The notes under the pieces are model-generated. The model ran no database searches, was not told the DNA's origin, and worked only from the letters and a program-made list of their open reading frames with translations. Below, one piece after another: positions 56,828 to 64,000 of a stretch of 64,000 nt of DNA. The translations under genes were made by a program, and so were the position numbers. This stretch comes from an uncultured Roseicyclus sp. Its GTDB lineage: Bacteria; Pseudomonadota; Alphaproteobacteria; Rhodobacterales; Rhodobacteraceae. Numbering within the stretch: the first letter of the stretch is position 1; the number at the start of each line of letters is the position of its first letter. Location of the stretch: NCBI GenBank assembly GCA_937139335.1, contig CAKZPN010000049.1:1-64000 (forward strand), in the 5' to 3' direction.

Positions 56828-57127
56828 ATGTCCAGCGAAAACGAGAAGAAACAAAAGACGCTGTCCGACAGCGACATCAAGACCGAACACCAGGCCGGCC
56901 GACGCAACTTTCTCGGCCTCGTGGCCGTGGGCGGCGCGGCAGGTGCCGCGGCGGCACTGACCGGCACCCCGGCTCAGGCGCAATCGACCGACCGGGACAA
57001 CGGTAACTGGACCGATCGCGGCGGCTGCGGCCGGGGCGGCGGCGGGCTTTACTCCGGGCGGACCGATGCCGACAACGGCAACATCACCGACCGCGCGGGC
57101 TACGGCCGGGGCGCGCCCTACTGCTGA
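56828..57127 (+). CDS. Tat-exported small protein with two DNGN repeats (candidate modified peptide)
   Basis: A 99-residue protein. A charged N-tail (1-24) is followed by a Tat signal with RR at 25-26 (GRRNFLGL) and a hydrophobic stretch; cleavage after PAQA (about 51). The ~48-residue mature part holds two copies of one motif: TDRDNGNWTDRGGCGRG (54-70) and TDADNGNITDRAGYGRG (79-95), 13 of 17 identical, 25 residues apart; Cys at 67 and at the very C-terminus (99). Ribosome site AGAGGAGA precedes the ATG. No family recognised. Size, repeats and neighbouring oxygenase suggest a modified exported peptide (inference). Confidence 0.8.
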   Translation: MSSENEKKQKTLSDSDIKTEHQAGRRNFLGLVAVGGAAGAAAALTGTPAQAQSTDRDNGNWTDRGGCGRGGGGLYSGRTDADNGNITDRAGYGRGAPYC

Positions 57128-57154
57128 GGACTCAAGACCTGCGGCACACAAGAT

Positions 57155-57186
57155 CACGCGGCCCGTTCGGCCGCGTGTTTCTTTTT
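57155..57186 (+). terminator. Strong Rho-independent terminator
   Basis: CACGCGGCC (57155-57163), loop CGTTC, GGCCGCGTG (57169-57177), then TTTCTTTTT. Ends the repeat protein transcript 28 bases after its stop. Confidence 0.93.
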
Positions 57187-57211
57187 GCACGGACAGGGCA
57201 GAAGCCGTGCT

Positions 57212-57913
57212 TCAGATCATCCGGATCACGTCCTTGTCGATCGCCAGCACATAGCCCCTGCGCGCGATGTTCTTGATCAACAATTCGCTGACGATCTGGT
57301 TGCCGAGAGTATCGCGCAAACGCTTGATGCGCGTCGCGCCCGCCGCCTCGTCGGCGTCGGTCTCGTGTTTGCCCGACACCATCGATTCGATCTGCGCGCC
57401 CGACAGCACCTCGTCATCCAGCCGCGCCTCGGCCAGAACGGCCAGGGTCTCCATCGCCGCATCCGTCAGCTTGAATTCGAGGTTGTTGATCAGCACCACC
57501 CGTTCCTCGCGACTGAGGATCAGGGATGAGACCTGGATGCCCTGGCGCTCGATCTCGCCCATGCGGCGGTTCAGCGTCACGATGGTTATGAGGAAGACGA
57601 GGCAGGCCACCAGCAGCGCCGTGGCGAAGACCATCAGCACGAAGATCACCGCCCGGTAGCTTTCCAGCACCTTGGCGAAGGATGTGCCGGTTTGCGCCAG
57701 CACTTCCAGGATGCGCGTGGCCCCGGGGTCGCGCACGTCGTTCAGGACAAACACGTCCTCCACCGCCGCGTTGAAGGCGTCGGCGTCGGGCAGGTTCAGG
57801 AACAGCAGGACGGCCGAGGTCACGAGAACCGCGACCACCGCCAGAACGCCCAGTTGAACGACGCGGGTCGAGGCGATCCGCGTGTCAGAAACGGAGGAAA
57901 TAGTCTCCGGCAT
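57212..57913 (-). CDS. Membrane-embedded winged-helix regulator (candidate)
   Basis: A 233-residue protein. TM1 about 18-40 and TM2 about 88-112 enclose a ~45-residue periplasmic loop. The cytoplasmic part (about 135-228) has the secondary-structure order and core residues of an OmpR/ToxR-type winged helix: LEFKLTDAAMETLAVLAEA, then TRIKRLRDTLGNQIVSELL and ARRGYVLAID. It resembles a ToxR-like one-component sensor with the DNA-binding domain at the C-terminus. ATG 57913 follows GAGGAGG exactly; it overlaps the preceding gene's end by 29 nt. It is convergent with the repeat protein gene. Confidence 0.72.
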   Translation of the reverse strand: MPETISSVSDTRIASTRVVQLGVLAVVAVLVTSAVLLFLNLPDADAFNAAVEDVFVLNDVRDPGATRILEVLAQTGTSFAKVLESYRAVIFVLMVFATALLVACLVFLITIVTLNRRMGEIERQGIQVSSLILSREERVVLINNLEFKLTDAAMETLAVLAEARLDDEVLSGAQIESMVSGKHETDADEAAGATRIKRLRDTLGNQIVSELLIKNIARRGYVLAIDKDVIRMI

Positions 57914-58184
57914 CAGCCCTCCTCGACGTGAGGCCGGACTCATCGAAGACCGACACCACCTGCAACAGTTCCCAGCCGCCCTGCGCGATGCGGCTGGCGA
58001 TCACGGGCGCGGCGGCCCCGACCGAACAGGCATTCGCCGGCAGTTCGAGGATACCGTAATGCAGTCTGAGGGGGTTATCCATCTTTGCGCGATAGTCGGC
58101 ATAGCACTCGGCCAGCGCGGGGCTGGCGGTGAGGGCGGCGGCAGCCGTGGCGGCCGCCAGCAGGAGGGTGCGTATCTGTGTCAT
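57885..58184 (-). CDS. Small secreted protein
   Basis: A 99-residue protein with signal peptide MTQIRTLLLAAATAAAALTA... ending SPALA|EC. The mature part has Cys27 and Cys53, a conserved-looking YRAKMDNPLRLHYGILELP, and GGWELLQVVSVFDESGL near the end, reminiscent of DUF4177-like small beta proteins. No function known. ATG 58184 is chosen for the signal peptide, though its ribosome site is weak. Its 3' end overlaps the regulator's start, so the two are probably one operon. Confidence 0.72.
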   Translation of the reverse strand: MTQIRTLLLAAATAAAALTASPALAECYADYRAKMDNPLRLHYGILELPANACSVGAAAPVIASRIAQGGWELLQVVSVFDESGLTSRRADAGDYFLRF

Positions 58185-58396
58185 GGTCTTGTGCTCGATC
58201 GGTAAGGCGGGCCCCTGTGCCGGGGCGTCTGGGGTTGGTGTGCGCCATGCCGGGGGTGTCATGCAATGACAGGGCCGGATCGGGCGGGGGTTATCCAATA
58301 ACAGGGCGCCGATATTGAGCGGCATGGGGCATCCGCGCCTTCTGGTGTCATCGTGCCACCCCCCGGCGCATCAAATGAACTCATTGGAGGCCCCTC

Positions 58397-58867
58397 ATGC
58401 TCCGCTTTCTTCGTACCACCCTACCTGCCGTGGCGCTAAGCGCCGCGCTTGCGCTTGGCGCCATCGGTGCCAGCGCCACACAGGCCCAGGCCGACTCCCG
58501 TGACGCAGCCCGCGTTCTGGGTGGCGTCATCGCGCTCTATGCGCTGGGCCGCGCGCTCGAGAACCGCAACAACGACCATCGGCCGAGCCAGCACTACTAC
58601 AACCCCAACCGGCCGCAGCATTACTATGCCCCTCAGCCGCCGCGGCACCAGCGGCTGGTTGCTCCGGCGCATTGCTACCGGGAATTCCAGACCCACAACG
58701 GCTTCTTCCGTGGCTATGCCGGCGATTGCCTGCGGCAGAGCGTGCACGTGAACCTGCCGAACGCCTGCGCGCGCCAGTTCCGCACCAACCACGGCCAGCG
58801 CACTTTCTATGCCGGCAACTGCATGGCCAACCACGGCTGGGTGCGCGAGACGCGCTACAACCACTGA
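58397..58867 (+). CDS. Secreted His/Tyr-rich protein with paired Cys repeats
   Basis: A 156-residue exported protein. Signal peptide about 1-32 (VALSAALALGAIGASATQAQA). A middle region rich in His, Tyr, Asn and Pro (RPSQHYYNPNRPQHYYAPQ) is followed by two homologous ~20-residue units, HCYREFQTHNGFFRGYAGDC (92-111) and ACARQFRTNHGQRTFYAGNC (123-142), each beginning and ending in Cys, so each may be closed by a disulfide. No family name known to me. GGAGG precedes ATG 58397. It ends before a hairpin terminator. Confidence 0.78.
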   Translation: MLRFLRTTLPAVALSAALALGAIGASATQAQADSRDAARVLGGVIALYALGRALENRNNDHRPSQHYYNPNRPQHYYAPQPPRHQRLVAPAHCYREFQTHNGFFRGYAGDCLRQSVHVNLPNACARQFRTNHGQRTFYAGNCMANHGWVRETRYNH

Positions 58868-58894
58868 GCTGAAACTATAAGTCGAGCAGACAGT

Positions 58895-58920
58895 CGGGCG
58901 GTGCCTTCGGGGGCCGCCCG
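58895..58920 (+). terminator. Hairpin terminator
   Basis: CGGGCGG (58895-58901) with CCGCCCG (58914-58920), loop 12, followed by TTCTTGT; 28 bases after the secreted protein stop. Confidence 0.7.
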
Positions 58921-58957
58921 TTCTTGTGTCGGCGGGGGTGTCGTGGGATTACGGGGC

Positions 58958-59566
58958 ATGGACAGGCCGTTGCCCGATTACACCCATGAAGCCGCGCTGG
59001 GCGCGCGCGTTGCCGGCGTGGACGAGGCCGGGCGCGGCCCCCTGGCGGGCCCGGTGGCGGCGGCGGCCGTGGTGTTGGACCCCGGCAGGTTGCCGCTTGG
59101 CCTGAACGATTCCAAGGTCCTGACCGCCGCCCGGCGGGAGGCGCTGTTCGAGCAGATCCACGCTTGCGCCGAAGTCTCGCTCGCCTGGGCCAGCGTGGAG
59201 GAGATCGACCGCCTGAACATCCGCGCCGCCTCGCTGCTGGCGATGCGCCGCGCAATCGAGGGGCTGCGCTCGGTGCCCTGCGCCGCGCTGATCGACGGCA
59301 ACGCCTGCCCCGACGGGCTGCCCTGCCGGGGCGTGATGCTGATCAAGGGCGACGCGCTGAGCGTATCGGTCGCCGCCGCCTCGATCATCGCCAAGGTCGC
59401 GCGCGACCGGGTGATGAGGGCGCTGGCCGCCGAATTTCCCGGCTATGGCTGGGAGGTCAACGCAGGCTATCCCACGGCGGCGCACCGCGCTGCCCTACTA
59501 CATCTGGGGGTCAGTCCCCACCATAGACGGTCGTTTCGTCCGGTGCACAACATCTTGCTATCTGCC

Positions 59567-59596
<30 letters not shown>
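58958..59596 (+). CDS. rnhB: Ribonuclease HII
   Basis: A 212-residue RNase HII that removes ribonucleotides from DNA and RNA-DNA hybrids. The active-site [11 protein letters not shown] (VDEAGRG) provides Asp and Glu; [22 protein letters not shown] and [12 protein letters not shown] supply the rest. ATG 58958 just before PDYTHE is the best start; no strong ribosome site. Followed by ccrM, the usual order in alphaproteobacteria. Confidence 0.95.
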
Positions 59597-60777
<1,181 letters not shown>

Positions 60778-60787
60778 GCGGAGCCGA

Positions 60788-60853
60788 GGTGCGCCTGAAG
60801 GCGCACCCTACGGACAGCGGCGGGAATACGCAGCGTGCGCCTTCAGGCGCACC
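60788..60853. repeat. Paired hairpin, REP-like element between ccrM and tsaC
   Basis: GGTGCGCCTGAAGGCGCAC (60788-60806) and its exact reverse complement GTGCGCCTTCAGGCGCACC (60835-60853). Each half is itself a 7-bp hairpin (GTGCGCC/GGCGCAC). It lies between convergent genes; the right half runs into the last codons of tsaC. Confidence 0.8.
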
Positions 60854-61808
60854 TATGCCGCGGCGCGCCCGCCCGTCGCAACCTGTCGTTGATCGCGCGG
60901 CCAAGGCCCTTTTCGGGAATCGCGGCCACCCGGATCGCGGGCGCGCCGCGCGCGGCAGCCAGCGCGTCGGCCGTGTGCAGCACCGCGAAGAGGCTGGCGG
61001 CGGCTTCGTGCAAATCACCGGCGGATGACAGGGTCAGGTCGCCGCCCGTGGTGCCGAATCCGACGGTGATCTCGCCCGGTTGTGGCGCCCCGCCAAGGTG
61101 CAGCGGCGCGCGCGGCGCGTAATGGCTGGCCAGTTGCCCCGGTGCCTCGACCTTTGCCCCCGGTGTGGTGTCGCCGATCAGCGACCCGGTCAGCGGCTCG
61201 ATCGCCTCGCGTGGCAGTCCGCCCTCCCGCAACAGCCGCGTGGCGGCGGGGCCGGGGGCGAGGATGGTGGATTCGACCCCGACCGTGCAGGGTCCGGTAT
61301 CGAGCACGGCGGCAACCTTGTCGCCGAGCCCGGCGATCACATGCTCTGCCGTCGTCGCGCTGATTCTGCCCGAAGGATTGGCCGAGGGCGCGGCGACGGG
61401 GCAGCCCGCCGCGCGCAGCACCGCCTGCATCGCCGGGTGCGCGGGCACCCGCAGCGCAACGGTGGGAAGGCCCGCCGTCACCAGCGGTGACAGGCCGTGA
61501 CCCGGCTTCAACGGCAGGACCAGCGTGAGGGGGCCGGGCCAGAAGGCCCCGGCCAGCGCGCGCGCCTCGTCAGAGACCTCCGCAATCCGCTCGGCGGCGG
61601 CCAGCCCCGTCACATGCACGATCAGCGGGTTGAAGGCGGGCCGCCCCTTGGCGGCGAAGATCGCGGCTACGGCGGCATCGTTCGTGGCATCGGCGGCCAG
61701 CCCGTAGACCGTTTCCGTCGGCAGCGCGACCAGCGCGCCCTGCCGCAAAAGCGCGGCCGCGCGGGCGTGGCCGGCAGCGGTATCAGCAAGGATCTCGGGC
61801 GAGGACAT
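60843..61808 (-). CDS. tsaC: L-threonylcarbamoyladenylate synthase (Sua5 type)
   Basis: A 321-residue enzyme making threonylcarbamoyl-AMP for t6A37 of tRNA. YrdC domain (about 10-200): GALVALPTETVYGLAADA, AKGRPAFNPLIVHV, CPVAAPSANPSG. C-terminal Sua5 domain (about 215-321) with APGQLASHYAPRAPL, the interdomain linker that closes on the active site. Last codons (RHRCA) are encoded by the REP-like repeat. ATG 61808 is the family start; the frame stays open far upstream on the antisense strand of the next gene but is not coding. Confidence 0.95.
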   Translation of the reverse strand: MSSPEILADTAAGHARAAALLRQGALVALPTETVYGLAADATNDAAVAAIFAAKGRPAFNPLIVHVTGLAAAERIAEVSDEARALAGAFWPGPLTLVLPLKPGHGLSPLVTAGLPTVALRVPAHPAMQAVLRAAGCPVAAPSANPSGRISATTAEHVIAGLGDKVAAVLDTGPCTVGVESTILAPGPAATRLLREGGLPREAIEPLTGSLIGDTTPGAKVEAPGQLASHYAPRAPLHLGGAPQPGEITVGFGTTGGDLTLSSAGDLHEAAASLFAVLHTADALAAARGAPAIRVAAIPEKGLGRAINDRLRRAGAPRHRCA

Positions 61809-61949
61809 GGCTCTGACGTCACGTTGTGGTTGATCGCGGCCCGCGCACGCGCCTAGCCTTCGGGCGACAGGGCCGAGGGGGTAGCGCGCTTTCCGCCCCC
61901 GTGCAATGACAAGCCCGTGCAAGGCCGCACCAGACCGGGAGATCTGTTC

Positions 61950-63644
61950 ATGCCCTACCGCGCACCCGTTGCCGAGTTCGAATTCCTGCTGTCCCATGTC
62001 ACGGGCTTCGACCGCGTCACCGCGACTGAGCGCCATGCCGAGGCCACGCCGGACACCGTTCGCGCGCTGCTGACCGAGGCAGGCAAGATCTGCGAAGAGG
62101 TGCTGGCGCCGCTGAACCGCGTCGGCGACATGCATCCGGCGCGGCTGGAGAACGGCGTGGTCCGGACCTCGCCCGGGTTCGCGGAAGGCTACAAGGCGAT
62201 CGCCGGTGCTGGGGTCACGGCCATTTCGGCCGACCCGCAATATGGCGGCCTTGGCCTGCCCATCGCGGTGGCGACCTGCGTGAACGACATGGCGGGCGCG
62301 GCCTGCCTCGCGCTCCAGTTGAACACGCTGATGACGCAGGGCCAGATCGAGGCGCTGGAGCACCACGCCAGTGACGAGATCAAGGCGCTGTATCTGCCGA
62401 AGCTCTCCAGCGGCGACTGGTCGAGCACGATGAACCTGACCGAGCCGCAGGCGGGATCCGACGTGGGGGCGCTGACGACGCGGGCCGAGCCCAACGGCGA
62501 TGGCACCTACAAGATCACCGGGCAGAAGATCTACATCACCTGGGGCGACAACGACTTCACCGAGAACGTGGTGCATCTTGTCCTCGCCCGCCTGCCCGAC
62601 GCGCCGGGGGGGACCAAGGGCATTTCGCTCTTCCTGGTGCCCAAGCTGATCCCCGAGGCGGATGGCACGCCCGGCGTCGCCAACAGCCTCAAGGTCGTCG
62701 GGCTGGAACACAAGCTGGGCCTCCACGCCTCGCCGACCTGCGTGATGCAGTATGACGGCGCCACCGGCTGGCTGGTGGGCGAGGAGAACCGGGGGATGGC
62801 GGCGATGTTCACGATGATGAACAACGCCCGGCTCGGCGTTGGCGTTCAGGGCGTGTCGATCGCGGATGCCGCGACGCAGGGCGCCGTCGCCTATGCCGCC
62901 GACCGCAAGCAGGGGCGGCCCCTCGTGGAGGGCGGCACCGGCACGATCCTCGACCATGCCGATGTGCGGCGGATGCTGATGGAGATGAAGGCCGAGACCT
63001 TCGCCGCCCGCGCGCTGGCGCTGGACCTTGCCGTGTCGATCGACCTTGGGCACTCGGGAGACGCGGACGAGGCCGCGCGCGCCGCGGTGCTGACGCCGCT
63101 TGCCAAGGCCTATGGAACAGAAATGGGCATCAAGGTCGCCAACATCGGCATCCAGGTCCACGGCGGCATGGGCTACATCGAGGAGACCGGCGTGGCGCAA
63201 TACGTCCGCGATGTGCGGGTCAGCGCGATCTACGAGGGCACCAACGGCATCCAGGCGATGGACCTTGTCGGCCGCAAAATGGCGGATGGCGGCGAGGCCA
63301 TCGGCACTCTGATCGACGCGGTGGAGGCCGAGGCGCAGGGTGCGGGCGATCTCGGCCAGCCGGTCGCCGCGATGGCGGGTGCGCTGCGCGAAGCGACCGA
63401 GGCGATGCTGGCGAAGGAGTTTAACGACCGCTTCGGCGGCGCCGTGCCCTACCTGATGGGGTTCGCGCGGGTTCTGGGTGCGCTCTACCACCTGCGCGCC
63501 GCGCAGGCGGGTAACGGCACGCGCAAGTCGCTGGCGCGGTTCTACATCACCCGGCTTCTGCCCGAGGCGCATGGCCTCTTCGCGCAGGCAGGCGAAGGTG
63601 CGGCGGGGCTTTACGACCTCTCACCCGACGATCTCGCGGCATGA
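61950..63644 (+). CDS. Acyl-CoA dehydrogenase, long form
   Basis: A 564-residue FAD enzyme. N-terminal extension MPYRAPVAEFEFLLSHV is typical of the DmdC/long ACAD group; MNLTEPQAGSDVGAL is the flavin motif, ITWGDND also, and the catalytic base Glu lies in IYEGTNGIQAMDL. The C-terminal ~100 residues form the extra helical domain. It oxidises an acyl-CoA to the enoyl-CoA; methylthiopropanoyl-CoA (DmdC) is possible but not shown. The TGA overlaps the next gene's ATG. Confidence 0.92.
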   Translation: MPYRAPVAEFEFLLSHVTGFDRVTATERHAEATPDTVRALLTEAGKICEEVLAPLNRVGDMHPARLENGVVRTSPGFAEGYKAIAGAGVTAISADPQYGGLGLPIAVATCVNDMAGAACLALQLNTLMTQGQIEALEHHASDEIKALYLPKLSSGDWSSTMNLTEPQAGSDVGALTTRAEPNGDGTYKITGQKIYITWGDNDFTENVVHLVLARLPDAPGGTKGISLFLVPKLIPEADGTPGVANSLKVVGLEHKLGLHASPTCVMQYDGATGWLVGEENRGMAAMFTMMNNARLGVGVQGVSIADAATQGAVAYAADRKQGRPLVEGGTGTILDHADVRRMLMEMKAETFAARALALDLAVSIDLGHSGDADEAARAAVLTPLAKAYGTEMGIKVANIGIQVHGGMGYIEETGVAQYVRDVRVSAIYEGTNGIQAMDLVGRKMADGGEAIGTLIDAVEAEAQGAGDLGQPVAAMAGALREATEAMLAKEFNDRFGGAVPYLMGFARVLGALYHLRAAQAGNGTRKSLARFYITRLLPEAHGLFAQAGEGAAGLYDLSPDDLAA

Positions 63645-64000
63645 TCCAGACCCCGATCGAGGCCGCCCCCGCACCGGGCGAGGCCGTGGAGATCGCCGAC
63701 GGCGTGCTGTGGCTGCGCATTCCGCTGCCGATGGTGCTGGACCACGTCAACGCCTACGCCCTGCGCGACGAGGACGGCTGGACGCTGATCGACACCGGGA
63801 TCGACACGGCCCAGACCCGCGCGCTGTGGGAGGCGGTGCTGGAAGGGCCGCTGCGGGGCCTGCCCGTCACCCGATTGATCGTCACCCACCACCACCCCGA
63901 CCATGTCGGCCTTGCCGGCTGGTTCCAGGAGCGCGGCGTCGAACTCTACATGACGCGCACCGCCTGGCTGTTCGCGCGGATGCTGACGCTGGACGCACAG
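63641..64000 (+). CDS. Metallo-beta-lactamase-fold hydrolase (partial, C-terminus outside window)
   Basis: The first 120 residues of an MBL-fold protein. VTHHHPDHVGLAG is the HxHxDH zinc motif, preceded by WTLIDTGIDTAQT. In-frame to the end of the window. ATG 63641 overlaps the acyl-CoA dehydrogenase stop (ATGA), so it is the second gene of that operon; MBL partners of beta-oxidation genes may be thioesterase-like hydrolases. Confidence 0.9.
   Translation, partial: MIQTPIEAAPAPGEAVEIADGVLWLRIPLPMVLDHVNAYALRDEDGWTLIDTGIDTAQTRALWEAVLEGPLRGLPVTRLIVTHHHPDHVGLAGWFQERGVELYMTRTAWLFARMLTLDAQ

Noticed and set aside
61809..63572. Upstream extension of the tsaC frame to about 900 residues
   Set aside because: The extension is antisense to the acyl-CoA dehydrogenase and contains no domain; YrdC homology begins at the ATG at 61808.

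Overview
The window is a GC-rich (roughly two-thirds G+C by eye), densely packed bacterial chromosome segment with about 62 protein genes and one tRNA. Gene content and protein style point to an alphaproteobacterium of the Rhodobacteraceae (Roseobacter/Rhodobacter group): an FnrL-type Fnr next to hemN and a ccoNOQP-ccoGHIS cluster, a CcrM methylase gene with GANTC sites in its leader, phaAB, a SoeABC-type sulfite dehydrogenase, and many 4-nt ATGA/GTGA gene overlaps. I see no phage, integrase, transposase, CRISPR array or rRNA.

Layout. 1-2.1 kb: polyprenyl diphosphate synthase (cut by the window edge), DUF2007 protein, tRNA-modification-type methyltransferase, DUF465 protein and a 37-residue ORF. 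2.2-5.9 kb: phaB and phaA (PHB precursor synthesis), an EAL protein and tag. 5.9-9.7 kb: tlpA-like thioredoxin, argH, a tiny lipoprotein, greA, a two-TM protein. 9.7-14 kb: mobA with an RNase H-like partner, azlCD, and a GNAT-nitrilase fusion. 14-18 kb: a duplicated-repeat secreted protein, fatty acid desaturase plus lyase-like lipoprotein, pheA, membrane-anchored cytochrome c. 18.3-24.2 kb: a yejABEF peptide ABC importer.

24.2-35.5 kb is a microaerobic/anaerobic respiration block: hemN, fnrL, a tandem universal stress protein, ccoNOQP (cbb3 oxidase) and ccoGHIS (its assembly). Four FNR boxes (TTGAY-N4-RTCAA) sit in the three intergenic regions that control it, so the block reads as a self-contained FnrL regulon. 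35.5-50 kb is mostly housekeeping: transporters, mnmD with a divergent FAD oxidase (a split MnmC), a ThDP enzyme, an MscS channel, leuC/leuD/leuB interspersed with other genes, and tRNA-Pro(CGG).

50-55.3 kb encodes a cytoplasmic-facing SoeABC-type molybdoenzyme with an alpha/beta hydrolase gene embedded in the operon by two 4-nt overlaps. 55.4-58.2 kb holds the most unusual unit: a Cupin_4/JmjC-type oxygenase, divergent from a small Tat-exported protein made of two copies of a 17-residue Asp/Asn/Gly/Arg motif, with a 20-bp palindrome between them, followed by a membrane-embedded winged-helix protein and a small secreted protein. I propose it as a candidate oxygenase-modified secreted peptide system with its own sensor; that function is inference. 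58.4-64 kb: a secreted Cys-repeat protein, rnhB, ccrM, a Sua5-type tsaC, an acyl-CoA dehydrogenase and a metallo-beta-lactamase-fold hydrolase cut by the window end.
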